Shown here piece after piece: positions 44,171-55,940 of a stretch of 64,000 nt of DNA. This DNA comes from Diphasiastrum complanatum (taxonomy: Eukaryota; Streptophyta; Lycopodiopsida; Lycopodiales; Lycopodiaceae): NCBI GenBank assembly GCA_029204225.1, contig CM055092.1:16018715-16082714 (forward strand), given 5' to 3'. Position 1 is the first letter of the stretch. Each line of letters begins with the position of its first letter. Below the pieces are notes generated by a model, which saw only the letters and a program-made list of their open reading frames with translations, did no database searches and had not been told where the DNA came from. Made by a program: the position numbers and the translations under genes.

Positions 44171-44649
44171 TGTTGGAATGTAAATGGAATTGCTTACATT
44201 ACCATCGGTTACTTTGACCCAAAAGGTCGAGAGTTGTGTAACCATGGTCATTTATTATATTAGGCCTACTAAACTTAGAGTTAGCTAAGTTAGTATGAAA
44301 TTAACTTGGTAGGGACTCATGGGTCCACTAGGCCTAATTGTGACATTAAGTACCCCAACTTGACATATTGGAGGTACCTTATTCTTTCTATGTAACTTAT
44401 AGAAAGTTGGATAGTCAATAGTCAAGTAGTTGGATAGCCAATAGTCATGAAGTTAGATAGTCATCTTGGACTATATATATGTGTGCATCCCATTTGTATA
44501 AAACACTTTTGTAAGCAATACTGACTATTCTCCTTGGCTGTCCACGAGTTTCTACAAGAGGGTTTCTAGCCATCTCTCTCTTTCTTTTGAGAATGCTTTG
44601 TGTGATTGAATAGTTAAGATCCTGGATCCTTAGGCTTCTATTTCCTACA
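44171..44649 (+). repeat. 3' LTR of outer copia, complete
   Basis: 479 bp from TGTTGGAATG to TTTCCTACA. It contains near-repeats GTTGGATAG(T/C)CAATAGTCA and a TATATATA box-like stretch about 190 bp before the end that could serve as promoter. Confidence 0.9.
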
Positions 44650-46066
44650 GTTTTCTCCAATGGAAAACATCTAAGACAAAAGGGATTGGGATAAAGTTGT
44701 GAAAGACAAACAATTGCAGGGGACCGGTCACTAGCTTGAAAAGCCCAAAAACAGGGCCGTACTTTATCTACTCAGAAGCTTCCTCCTCTCAGCAAATCTT
44801 TCTTTTAACGATGGTTGTTAGTGTACTGTAATCTGACTTGTGAAGACTTTCATTTTTTTAGTTAGCTTGAATGCTAGATATATTGGACAAATCATCAAAG
44901 AACAGTTCAAGTACCATTTGTCATACACCAATAAAAAAATCTCAGGCCAAGAATAGCACAAAGTAAAAATCTATGGTCCTCCTTAACATTGCGATTCTGT
45001 ATCTGTAAGTCGTATCAAACCACACATCTGTAGCTTCAAACCACAGTTCCGTGCATCAAACCATAGTTCCGATAGTTACCAAATGGCTGTGATGGAATGA
45101 ATTTCCCTAGAATTGTTACTTTTTGGGCTCATCACTGTTTGGGTGTCGCTTGGCTGGAATGGATCCCTTGAATTAGTAGCGTACATGAGTCGCAAGTTCA
45201 TCAGGGCGTGGCGAGAGGGGGCTGTTCCTGACCTAACAAAAGAATGTCACTTTTTGGATTGCTGGGCTCGTTATTCTTGTTGTGACCGCTATTTCCGTCC
45301 CATATAAAGACTATGTCTTTCTAACACTGTTCCGTACATACAAAACAGAATACGTTCCTTGTGAATGGAATCGTATGCGGAAAAGGTACGTAAGGATGTT
45401 CTATGCTTCAAATATACTGATTTTTCCAGTTGCAATGCTTTGCTAATTACGTTATATAAATGCATTCACACCAACAAAGCACCAAAATCACAATTAAACA
45501 CAAACACCGATTTCTTTATTTCAGTTTCGTAAACATTGCCAAAACTTCATTCTCCCCACTTACTCTAGTTCTAAGTCTTTCCAATTTCAAGCATGGGCTC
45601 CCAAAATAGTGAAGAGATACCGACATTCTCGTAAACATGTCCCAAAATTGTAAAACTAGAAATAGAATTTAGATCGAACGTACGGTTGTAGATCTGCAAC
45701 TTTCCCTAACCAAAGCTCGTCATTTCTATATTTAAAAAACGGAAACGCGAAGAATGGTAAGGTGCACATCTACTTAAATGATATGGGTTATAAGAACTTA
45801 AAGGTTTAGAAGATCGCTAAGAAGCTTGAAGTTCTTGGACAAACACACAACTACCATATCACATGCATAAAGATAAAAACAAACCTCACAAAACTCGAAG
45901 CTCCTTGTAAACCATGTCTAGAGTGGTACTTGATTGACGCTGTAGTTGTTAGCGAAAGTTCATTTATAATCCAGTCTTTAATGCTCATACCCAGCCATTT
46001 TGAGAGGGCATTCAAAACTTTCAAATGACTCGATACGATATAAGAAAACTTTAAACTTGATTGTAC
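44650..46066. other. Non-coding; repeat phrases shared with 19 kb
   Basis: If MAP1 is one gene this is intron. 44990-45140 repeats the phrases CAAACCA(C/T)A and ACCAAATGGC seen at 18.9-19.3 kb. No MAP1 exon was recognised here. Confidence 0.4.
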
Positions 46067-46235
46067 CTGCTGAAATGGTAGCTTCATGTACAGCTTTGTC
46101 AATTTCATCAGTTGTAATCCCTGGTCTGATTACTCTAGCTGCTGCATCTAGCACTTCTCGAGTAACCTATAAGAAAGTAACAAGTCTGAACATGCATAAC
46201 ATACATGGACATGCATTTGAATCATGTAATATCTG

Positions 46236-46323
<88 letters not shown>

Positions 46324-47624
46324 TTAACATCTGTGAGGTACCAGAGCTACATAAGACTAAAAAGTACATATCAAGTGTGTGTCGCGTGGTTTTAAGTAAT
46401 TAATAACAAGGCATCTCTGAAGGATTCCTTGGTCAGAAAACTTATAATCAAGCCTGACCCAAATTCGCATAGAAGATAAAATGTGTAATTAAATCACATG
46501 ATTCATTCCAACAAAAACAAAAAAGATGCATAAGCCTGCTTACGAAACAGGTATAGATCAAGTGCACCTAGACTTTAATAAACTTTTAGATCTTAAATTG
46601 TGTAAAGGACCTAACTAATGACTTCTACAGAAGGTGAAATTGTGGTCAAGAAACAATATGAAACATATCGTGCCTGAGATGACCTTTACAAATAGATAAT
46701 CTTGTCCTGAATAACTAGTACCGTCAGAACATACCTTGCATGTTTCACGCATTCTCTCAATCTGCTCGGAACTCTTAATCTGCACAAAATAGACCATACA
46801 GATTCAGTTGCAAATTGCAACATGTTCCTTCAACACATTTTTGGACAATGATATAATAAAATCAAAGGCAGATTAGTTTCTTACATGACTGTGTATCAAC
46901 AGAATAGGAAATAGGTCTGTCCTTGTTACTTGATACAAACCTCTACACTGCTTTGCCACTCGCTAACAGGTTCTTCCTTAGGCCTTCCCTGCAGGCACAG
47001 TCATGATCAATGTTGTTTTATCAGATAAGTACTCATGAACATGTTGCAAAAATCCTTCAAATGACCTGGAAACTTCGCCTATATCTTGAAAGGGACAGGA
47101 TGAATAATTTTGTAGCTTCCATCTCCATCTGAGGCCCAATCTGGTCTTGCAATTTTGTCTGGCACAATGCATCTTGGAGAAATAGGGTATGGTCTCAAAG
47201 GTCTGCAGATCCGAAAATGTTAAAGAGACGGTACAAATAATCAACCGGCCAAGTAATTTAGGTGCAACAAAATTTAATCTTTATGTATGAAAACAAAACA
47301 CTGGATGATTCAAACTTTAAAAAAAATCATCCTGATGAAAAACCTCGTAAAATTTAGAAAAAAATCTTGAAGTCGGGACATTCATCAGCAGATGCATGCT
47401 GGCTAATGTAGAATGAAAGTCCAAAGATATGATTTTACCCTGTCCAATCAAAGAAAGGAAGCTGTGCAGATCGCGCTTGTCCTTTGCGATTGCAATACCT
47501 CCATCCTCGAGATAAAGCATCCGCTACACAAATTTCAGAAGAGTTCTTTTCGCCCTCAGCATCACTTACTTTAATGTGTGAAAGTTTATGTGACACCCAA
47601 GCAGCCTTGAAACAAATCTGTGAA
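46067..47624 (-). CDS. MAP1: Methionine aminopeptidase type 1, exons 3 to 6
   Basis: Four exons on the minus strand. Exon 3, 47624-47439: SQICFKAAWVSHKLSHIK (second half of the zinc finger), then RGWRYCNRKGQARSAQLPFF and DWTG. Exon 4, 47202 to about 47088: GPLRPYPISPRCIVPDKIAR, PDWASDG; its 3' border is uncertain. Exon 5, 46779-46735: IKSSEQIERMRETCK. Exon 6, 46166-46067: VTREVLDAAARVIRPGITTD, EIDKAVHEATISAG. Donors and acceptors are GT/AG and phases fit. The enzyme trims initiator Met; its N-terminal zinc finger mediates ribosome association. Exon 3 begins with a lone T that completes a Cys codon whose first two bases end exon 2 at 54533 on the other strand. A LINE tail sits in the intron between exons 5 and 6. 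Confidence 0.9.
46239..46345 (-). mobile_element. Severely truncated LINE 3' end with (GA)n tail in MAP1 intron
   Basis: (GA)n 46239-46319, then on the plus strand TTTATTAACATCTGTGAGG. On the minus strand this is a short LINE-like 3' end ending ATGTTAATAAA directly followed by (CT)n, the same tail logic as the full LINEs. Confidence 0.6.
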
Positions 47625-48426
47625 CTGATCATACAGCAAATGCCGATTAACTGTTCCATCCTCTGAATCTTACGTTATAAAGCATAATGTGTTTCAAATC
47701 CAAATATTTGAAACTAAAATCAAGGCTTCATCAAAGTTATAAAACCTAGCAGACAAACATTGATTCCAATTTGTAGGCTGACAGGCAAAGGGACAACTGC
47801 ACCTTCCAGATACTAATTGAGTTGTGCTTAGAAAGTCTATGGAAACTGCAACAAGAAAGAAATTTTAGACCATGGAAATTTTCCATTTCTAAAACTTTCT
47901 TCAAAGGAAAATCCTTCCATTACTTGCCTCAATTTCAGATACTATTGAACTGTCCTGAGGTAGCTCACAAGAAGTACATCGGTTGAGAAAGAGCATTTCA
48001 ATTTTCTATGATACCAATTAGACATGTATTTCATCCACCTTTTTGGGGGCCTATCCAAGATAGTAAATAACCAAGTGAATGGTGTTCTGCTCTACATACA
48101 CTGCCCAATGTGAGATGGAAGGGCTTGAACGTAGCCAAGAGGGTCCACTGAAAATGGTGTCGGTATCTATAATGAACTGATGATTAAGAGCAGTAGTGTC
48201 GTGATTATTATTCTTTATGCTATATGTCCAAGTGTGATCAACCCAGAGGCAAGAAAAAGGGCCTTCTACCTGCATGCCCCAGTGAGGGACTGATAGTTGA
48301 TGTTATGTTTATTGAGTTTAACTTGGTGCAAACTACATGTGAGTAGGATACGACATAGCTTCTCTGATGAATTGTTCAGTTTACAAGTTAAGACGATCCC
48401 AAAAGAGAAGAAATGTATACTCACTG
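47625..48426. other. Intronic or upstream sequence, no exon seen
   Basis: Lies just 5' (minus sense) of MAP1 exon 3. Expected exons 1-2 are not here on the minus strand. One side of the proposed inversion breakpoint should be within or beyond this stretch. Confidence 0.45.
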
Positions 48427-48515
48427 CTTAAAAACCCATTCCAACCCTTTACAGTCGGAACACTGTACGTTCCAGAAAGTACTAGGTTGGAACATTTCTT
48501 TTTTTTAACATAATG
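48427..48515. mobile_element. One end of a GTTCC-word hAT-like element
   Basis: CTTAAAAACCCATTCCAACC, then GTCGGAAC, GTACGTTCCAGAAAGTAC and GGTTGGAAC followed by TTTCTTTTTTTT. This matches, block for block, the inverted right end of the element at 10072-10855. The opposite end was not found. Confidence 0.6.
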
Positions 48516-49833
48516 TGATAGATGTTGATGCCCACAATGTCTCTACTTTTGCTGATAGTCATAAATGTTATGCTTACATGGCAAATTTCCCTTGGGCAGG
48601 ACAGTCAGCTCTACTACTGTATGCTTGAAGGTCAAGATTGCAGATTAACCATATAATTCTTTCTTAATGCATGCATTTTTATCTGCACTCAGGCTCTGTC
48701 ACAACTTTTTTTTAAATTAATTTAAAGCCATAGGCAAACCATTGATCTTTGTAAGTTGAAGTGACTTCAGCTCACGTTCTTTGTACTACTAAAGTTTTGC
48801 ATGATGTCCCATATTATTTTGAGAAACTTTTATCAAACACGGATTTCACATGGCTATTATTATGTTAGTCTGAGCATTTGATAGGTTTTAACATTATAAA
48901 GCCCTCAACCAAGGATTCGAAACGAAGCAAGCCACAAACAAGCAACGCAAGGGAATCGGATGGTGGACAAACTGACCCAACCAACCGTAGATCTTATGGA
49001 TCTAGCCCCCAAGCTATGGATCAATCTATCATAAGGGAAGGAGGAATCACACCAGCAGCATGTTGCTACCAATCACTCAATCAAGCATACACTAGTGAGA
49101 GCCCAATGGGTATACTTATACCATCCAAGGCCCATGCTCCACTAGTAGTACATTGCAACCTCACTGGACACCTCTGCAGCCTAACTAGGCCACGTCATCC
49201 AGTTCCCCTATGACTCACTGATAGACCCATAATAGTCCACCATCATGGCCTCTAACCATTAATTATGACAATATACACTTGAGGGCCCCAAACCCCTCAT
49301 AATTGTAATGAACTTACGGGTTGAGGTAGGCCTACTGACCTCTAATGGGATAAACAATCCGAGATCAGTCGTGGGCATGACATTCGTCCCCCCTTATTCA
49401 AGTTCTGACCTCAAAACTTAAACTAGGGAAGTTCCTTTTCAGGCTACCTTCCTGTTCCTAGGAGTCATCATCGTCTGTGGGACCCTACCCTTCCATCGAA
49501 CCAAATGCTCGATAACTATAGGATTCCTCAATCGTTTAGTTCTTGTATCCAAGATCCTTTCAGGTCAGAGCTGATGATTCATCCAACAGGTCCAATTGGT
49601 CTCCAGAACCAGGAAGTGAAATGGCTAAGTCACCGGCCTATGGTGACATTTGTAAATGGCTAAGTCACCTGCTTCTGGTGACACTTGTAAAAGAAATGTA
49701 AATAAAATGGTTATCTGTGTTACTGTGCCTCTGAGTTACATGTCGAGCTTCGGTATAGGGTACTGGGTCATTAATTAGGAGTGGCTGGATTGACCACCTA
49801 TTTTGTAGGAGGGTTGATTGGTCAACTGACAAT
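48516..49833. other. No gene recognised
   Basis: A 111-aa frame at 48878-49213 lacks any known motif. The phrase GTCCCCCCTTATTC near 49390 and tri-site wording suggest decayed retroelement, but nothing firm. Confidence 0.35.
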
Positions 49834-50035
49834 TGTCATATGCTCACTGGGACATTTGGTGCAGTGAATGAGTGACACATGTCAGGGTTGACCGATCAAA
49901 CAGGACACGTGTCATATGCTCGCTGGGACACTTGGTCCAGTGAATGAGTGACACATGTCAGGGTTGACCGGTCAAACAAGACACGTGTCATATGCTCGCT
50001 AAGACACTTGGTCCAGTGAATGAGTGACACATGTC
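49834..50035. repeat. Tandem repeat, 76-bp period, with CACGTG palindromes
   Basis: GTGACACATGTC starts at 49872, 49948 and 50024, exactly 76 bp apart. Each unit also has GACACGTGTCATATGCTC and TTGACCG(A/G)TCAA. About 2.6 units are present. GACACGTGTC contains the G-box core CACGTG recognised by plant bZIP/bHLH proteins. It may be part of a gypsy LTR or leader. Confidence 0.85.
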
Positions 50036-50339
50036 GATTTACGTGCTTGCCTATGTGTCACAGTAAGGCCGAGTGGCGAGCGTCAACTGTGCATGAAATT
50101 GCCCATGTGTCGACGAAAGTGTCAAGGTTAAGGAGTGCTTGAGGGTCATGGATAAGTGAGCCTAGTATTTGACGCTATGTGCTTACAGGGAATAAGAAGT
50201 TTGAAATTGCTGGCGATCAGTGCATGTTTGGACGGGTGTCGGTTAGAAGTTCAGGGAGTGCCTGCCTGACAAGGCCCCTCAAGGAGAGATAAAAATTTGT
50301 GTTGATCTCTATGAAGGAAAGCTCGTTCACTTCACCAAC
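50036..50339. other. Spacer, no gene seen
   Basis: GTGTC/GACAC-rich flank of the tandem repeat running into the gypsy fragment. Confidence 0.4.
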
Positions 50340-51660
50340 TCAACTAAGTGCATCAGCCACCCAATTAGTGGTGCCTTTGATATACCGCACTTCAAAGTTG
50401 AATTCTTGCATGAGTTCTGCCCATCGGGCCTTACGACCTCTCGAATCATTTTGATTGCAAAAGTATTTTAGAGGTTGGTGATCCAGGTTAACCCCGAATT
50501 TATTATCGTACATGTAATGCCTCCATGATTTTAATGCATGGATCACCGCAAAAATCTCTTTTTCTTGCATTGTATACTTGACTTGCGCATCGATTAACTT
50601 TTTGCTCTCAAAAGCAACGAGCTATCCCTCCTGTAAGAGATCAGCTTCAATAGTCATATCATTCACGTCGTATTACTGACAAACGAATTATTTGGATCTG
50701 CTATTCTCAAAACGGGAGTTGAGACAATTAGAAGCTGGAGTCTCCAAAACTCTCATCCAATTTCTCATTCCATTTAATGGGAGGGCTTGACCTTCCTTTC
50801 CGACTTTTCACCCCTTTCAACAAATTGCTGAGAGGTGTGGCAATCTTAGAATAGTCCTCTACAAACTTATGAAAAAATACGGTGAAACCCAAAAATGACT
50901 TGAGCTCCGGACCGTTTGAAGAATTGGCCATTCTACAACCGTCTTTACCTTCTCATCATCAATCTTGATCCCAAAAGAGGTGATCTTATGACCAAGGTAA
51001 AGAAGTTCCTTCTTAAAGAGTTCACACTTTGATTCGTTACCGTAAAGCTTCTTTTGTCTTAAAACACATAAGACAGTACGGAGATGCTTTACTTGCTCTT
51101 TTAGTGTTTTACTATAGATCAAAATATCTTCTATAAACACTACCACAAACTTCCCCAAATATGGACGAAACAAGTCGTTCATCATTTGCTGGAAAGTTGC
51201 AAGAGCATTAGTCAACCCAAAAGGTAGGACTAGGAACTCGTAATGGCCAAATCTCGTCCTAAAATTGGTCTTAGATACATCATCCCGATGTATCCTGATC
51301 TGATGATATCTCATACGAAGAATGATTTTCGTGAAGTACTTCGCTCCATTGAATCGATCTATGAGATCATCCATCCTAGGTAACATGTATTTATTTTTTA
51401 CGGTAAGTTTGTTTAAACCCTTGTAGTCCACACATAACCGGAAACCGCCATCCTTCTTACTCTTAAGAAGAACGGGCACTCCCCATGGAGACTTACTTGG
51501 TCTAATGTGTTCCATCCTAAGGTATTCCTCGATTTGCCTAGCCACCTCCCCGTCTTCCTTTTGACTAAACCTATAAGGTTGTCTGAAAATGGGGCGGCTA
51601 CCGGGCAATAAGTCTATCTTATGGTCCACAGACTGACGAGGGGGTGTTAGGCCATAAAGT
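50340..51660 (-). pseudogene. Ty3/gypsy RT and RNase H
   Basis: RT frame 51629-50859: MDHKIDLLPGSRPIFRQPYR, SPWGVPVLLKSKKDGGFRLC, VDYKGLNKLTVKNKYMLPRM, YHQIRIHRDDVSKTNFRTRF, VLPFGLTNALATFQQMMNDL, then FIEDILIYSK, where the first catalytic D of the box is E. The connection region is at 50931-50728 with a frameshift. RNase H (50570-50340): MQEKEIFAVIHALKSWRHYM, VNLDHQPLKYFCNQNDSRGR and KGTTNWVADALS. Integrase, gag and LTRs are missing. The D-to-E change and frame breaks mean it is inactive. Confidence 0.88.
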
Positions 51661-51834
51661 AACTACTTAGGAAAAACTTCACTGAACTCTTATTTTAAAT
51701 CTTGCATCAAAAGTTGTTCTTGATGAGAATTTTCAGTGTTAAAACAAGAAAACACATTCACATCATCACTTATATCACAATGCACTCAAGATTTTAAAAC
51801 AAGATGAAAAAGCTTCTCTTCTTAATTCCGCAGT
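51661..51834. other. Decayed gypsy flank up to LINE junction
   Basis: Minus-strand gypsy sequence fades here; LINE sequence starts near 51835. Confidence 0.4.
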
Positions 51835-53790
51835 TGTTTCGGGTTTCCCATCGTCTTGGTGCACTAACATCATCCACCCCATACATAAGAATGGAGATCC
51901 CATGATTCCGAATAACTACCACACTATCATGGGCATGTCCTGGCGAAGCTATATGGTTATATACTTCAGTCTGTTGTGAGTTCAGAGGCAGAGACTAGGA
52001 GATTACTTGCTATGGGTCAGGCTTCGGGCCCATTATTCTACTACAGGTCACATCTTCACATTACGGGCCCTGATTGAGGAGGCCAAGCAGAAGAAAGAGA
52101 GGGTTTACTTCTATTTTGATTCTGTTCCTTGCTCATTTCTCAATTAGAGACTCCGAGATCTTGGCTTCTCCACTGACATCATTCTGGCTGTGATGGCGCC
52201 TTATGAGCGTGTCCTGGGATGTTTCCGGCATGGTACTGGCCTAGCCTCTCTAATCATATTTGGAGCATTGTTGGGGTGAAGCAGGGTTGCTCCCTTTCAC
52301 CAGTCCTCTTTGGCCTATATATTGATGAGTTGGAGACAGTCATTACAAAGTGTGGTAGTACTGGTTGTAGGCTTGGAGACATCTTGATTGCTATCTTTCT
52401 TTATGCAGATGATGTGGTACTAGTCTCACACACCAAAGAGGGTCTACAACGACAGTTGGATTGCTTACAGGAGTTTTGTACCAGATGGGGCCTAGGGGTG
52501 AACATTGGGAAGATCAAGGTTATAGTCTTCAACACTTCTCGAGCATTCATGCAGCGACATGAGCTTACTTTCGATGGAGACATTTTGCTACCACTTGACT
52601 GGGGAAGGGACATGTTTCCCTTGTTCAGCTAGAGCGATTTTTCTTTCAAAAGTTCATCCAGGATGCTCGCAGTGTCGCCTCTTTGATACTATTGCCACCC
52701 CCACAGCTCTATATGCGGCCGAGGTATGGGGGGCAGGATGAGTGCAAGTGTAATGTGCTTCAAACTTTTGATGACGTCGTACGAGTCGCAAAAGCGTATG
52801 ATTCCATGGTGGTGGCATCTAGAAAGCAATTAGGCATCGTGGTAAAAAATCTCCCTTCTTCACACTAGGCCAGTCTCTACGATTACAGACCACCATGTTA
52901 GCTCGATTGATTCAAGCAAAGCCGTATGTCCCACATGAGATTCTCTTGGCAGAGTTCGCAGTTCCACCTATACAGATCCAGGCAGCTCTTCAGCTCATTA
53001 CCTATATCCAGAGGGTATAGGCATTGCTAGAGATAGACAGACGATACATACAGATTGCACTATCCTCCTCACATTATCTTCATGATCAGGGCTATAGATT
53101 ATCATGGTTCTCTCAGGCATCTCACCTCCTATGTGAGTCATTTAGTATTGCCATTACAGAGCTTCCCTCAGGCACTCATCAACATATCAGACGATTTCTG
53201 TATCGAGCGTATCTGGAGCGTCACCAGTTAGGGGTTAAGCCAGAATTCTACCAGACTCACTTTTTGGAGCTAGATGCAGCAGGGATCCTAGTCCTGCCAC
53301 TCTACTTGGACTCAGGGCTGTCACATTGCCTCAGATTCACACTGGGACTGCTCGGGGTGTCTTCTCACTAGCGAGCTATCGAGACTGGGAGGTTCCACGG
53401 TATTCCCATAGAGGAGCGGATCTGCCAGTTATGCTCTCTAGATGAGATAGAGTTTGAGGAGCATTTTATCTTTCGATGACCTGTATACTATGAGATCAGA
53501 GGGAGATATCATTGTTTGTTTGGAGACATGCCTACCACTCTACGCTCTCTCATAGCCTATGAGGACCCATGGTGTGTCGCTCTCATGGTACGAGAGATGT
53601 TCATCTTGCAACGAGATATATATGAGACATCCCAACAATTTACATCTCAGCCACTGATTACTTCTTTCTATACTGGGAGGAGATCACGTGACTCAATACC
53701 TACGGATGATGATGACTATGACGACGACAAGGATGATAGCCGCTTACATGCTCATAGAGATCAGAGACAGTGTACTTCCGCTGTTCTGAA
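51835..53790 (+). pseudogene. 5'-truncated LINE ORF2 (RT to PIP-like box)
   Basis: Starts inside the linker (SGFPSSWCTNIIHPIHKNGD), with the RT in pieces: HYSTTGHIFTLRALIEEAKQ, a deletion that removes the FVDF block, LRDLGFSTDIILAVMA, then GVKQGCSLSPVLFGLYIDEL and the catalytic IFLYADDVVLVSH, then NIGKIKVIVFNTS. Thumb and C-terminus: LARLIQAKPYVPHEILLAEF, RLSWFSQASHLL. Zinc-like CQLCSLDEIEFEEHFIF, where the final Cys is lost to TGA (53477-53479). Tail SQPLITSFYTGRRSRD (53648-53671, PIP-like QxxIxxFY) followed by a D-rich stretch. The 3' UTR and tail are missing; MAP1 exon 1 follows 190 bp later. Confidence 0.85.
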
Positions 53791-53982
53791 TGCTACTCAA
53801 TCCATCTTCATTGAGGAAACTTTAGTGCACTACTACCATTCAGGAAGTTTTGTCTGTCTAGTTTTTGAATTTCACTTATTTCCTGATTTTTACAAATCTA
53901 AAATTGTTACTGGTGCTTTGACATTTGCCCCTTTCATGAGAGCCCCTTTCACATGGATGGAACGCTTTTATAGAATGTAGCA

Positions 53983-54533
53983 ATGGAGGTGAAAAAGGAA
54001 AAAGCAGGAGAGCTAATGGATAAGGTTAAGAGTCAGGCAATAGCAGATCCCACACTTGCGTGCTTGCAATGTAACAAGCCTGCTCATTTTCAGTTGGGCT
54101 TCTTTCCACTTTGTTTTCACACTATATCTATGTTGAAAAGTCATTTAATCCTACTTCAAAATATTTTTTGCTCAGTTATCTTCCACCTGGGTTCATGTGT
54201 TCTGATGAGGTCTTATGTTTTGCTAATGGATGCAAAGATGTTTTAAACTTAAAATTCAAAATTTTGAGTCAAGGCTACTAGTTTCTGTTTAAGCAATATT
54301 ATGTGGAGAAGGAGATTTTCACTTGTTCCACAAAGTGAGAAAGAGGATCTCTCTTAATGGGTGTGAGGCTTGGACAGGATTTTCTTTCTGCAGAGTTGAT
54401 GAAAATAATGTATTTTGATTTTGTATGCAACATCAATTTTACAAGTATGTGGCTGAATACATTCTTAAATATTTGGATGTAGGTGCCCAAAATGCTTAGA
54501 GTTGAAGCTGCCACAAGCTAATGCTGCTTTCTG
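53983..54533 (+). CDS. MAP1: Methionine aminopeptidase type 1, exons 1 and 2 (opposite strand to the rest)
   Basis: Exon 1 (53983-54092) starts MEVKKEKAGELMDKVKSQAI and ends CLQCNKPAHF plus CA. Exon 2 (54483-54533) starts with G after TAG, giving Q then CPKCLELKLPQANAAF and TG. Both borders are GT/AG and the phase is right. Together they give the first half of the MAP1 zinc finger, CX2C...CX2C. Exon 2 ends in TG|gtataa, needing one base; exon 3 at 47624, minus strand, starts with T and supplies it, restoring C-S-Q-I-C-F-K. No exon 3 is present downstream on the plus strand to 55.5 kb. ATG 53983 is the first in-frame start; upstream is LINE sequence. Confidence 0.85.
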
Positions 54534-55568
54534 GTATAATGAAACTTTGACTTATTAAGGTTTATAATATTTTTGAGTACTGCAAACATGCTCTTGTTAT
54601 TTATGTTTAGGTTTACATTTTATGAATTATGTATTTTTTCACCTTAATGTAAGGTTTGTGATGTCATGGTAGCAAAAAAACTTTTGTTATGTGATCTGCT
54701 AGCTTGACTTTACGGTGGCAAAAGAAGTGTTAGAAGGGACAAGCCTATATAGCTGCTGGTGCTTTTTGATAATTTCTGAGACCATCATTGACAATCACTA
54801 TTCTGTTTTACCTACCTACCTCTGTTTTGGTAGCAAGCCTGCATTAAGTCTCATAACTTTATAGAACAACCTAAATCTGGCCGAGTGGTTCTGCAAAATG
54901 GCAACCCAATGCATCAAATAATGGTTGTAATGAAATAACTTTGTAGCATATTGGTAATTTACGTATAAGATAACTACCGGAATTGTTGAAAATGCTAAAA
55001 ATCAGCATAAATGAGGTTAGAAAACACCAAATGCATGTTGTCATAACATTGTTGGAAAGTGGGTATCATTGTTGCCGATCTGACATGCATTGCTTTGCTG
55101 GCTGATACTGCACCCAAATGCACAATGATTGTCTATGGCTAGCAGAATATCTGTCCACAATCGTGGGTGAAGTTGTTGATGCCTGAGTAGAAATATGCCC
55201 CTGTAAATATCCGAAAGTACGTTCAAATCACAGAGAAGATTGTCTCTGGAATAGGCTGTCAGAACCATAGGTAGAATGGTCACTGGAAGTCAGGCAGAAA
55301 ATGGGCCACCCTACTGGTTATTACAAACGTAGGAAAATGTGCCTTGTGGACTTGTGCTGAATCTGCTTGCAAAAACTCATCTTATTGCCAGAAAATTGTA
55401 CTGTAAATTGAGAAAGAACAATGGTGCTCCAAAACAGAAGCAAAAGACATGATTTCTTTGGCTGCCCAGAGGTAGGTTGATACCTTTGTGAAGATACTTT
55501 ACATAATACAAGATAGTAGTATTCAACGGAATAGGAAACCAGGTAGAAGATCATTCACCCATGAAGAC

Positions 55569-55569
<1 letters not shown>
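54534..55569. other. No exon or gene seen
   Basis: This would be intron 2 if the gene were plus-strand, but no CFKAAW-like exon occurs. AT-rich. The short frames have no motif. The other inversion breakpoint may lie here. Confidence 0.45.
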
Positions 55570-55642
<73 letters not shown>

Positions 55643-55940
55643 TTTATTAATGTCTTTTCCATGCCAAAAGGCATATAAGACATATGGAGTACATGTCAAG
55701 TATGTGGCAACAATGGGAGCACATAAAAACGTCTCCGGAACTGTAATAGAGAAGTATCTAGTACAAACCAAGATAAATGCGAAAATGAAAATGAAAGTGT
55801 GTCTGTGCGTGCATAATACTAATATGTATCCATGTCATGATGTCATGTCTGTTTATGATGTTATAAAAAGATGTAATGCGAGCTGCAACATGAGGAAGCG
55901 CTGTAGCCCGCTGGCGTCGTCCCTGAGCATGAGCATGTGT
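55570..55940 (-). mobile_element. 5'-truncated LINE 3' end with (GA)n tail
   Basis: (GA)n 55571-55638 followed by AAAGCTTTATTAATGTCTTT and TCCATGCCAAAAGGCATAT, the inverse of the LINE 3' end. On the minus strand at about 55858-55890 the last ORF2 codons read LPHVAARITSFYNI, the same C-terminal motif as the 22.5 and 34.5 kb copies. It is cut at about 55941 by a word-repeat element. Confidence 0.8.

Noticed and set aside
48878-49213. 111-aa frame as a host gene
   Set aside because: No domain, no splice context and biased text; likely random open frame.
54040-54246. Reading exon 1 straight through (AHFQLGFFPLCFHT...) as one protein
   Set aside because: A GT donor at 54093 joins in phase to the exon at 54483 and restores the MAP1 zinc finger, so the read-through is intron.
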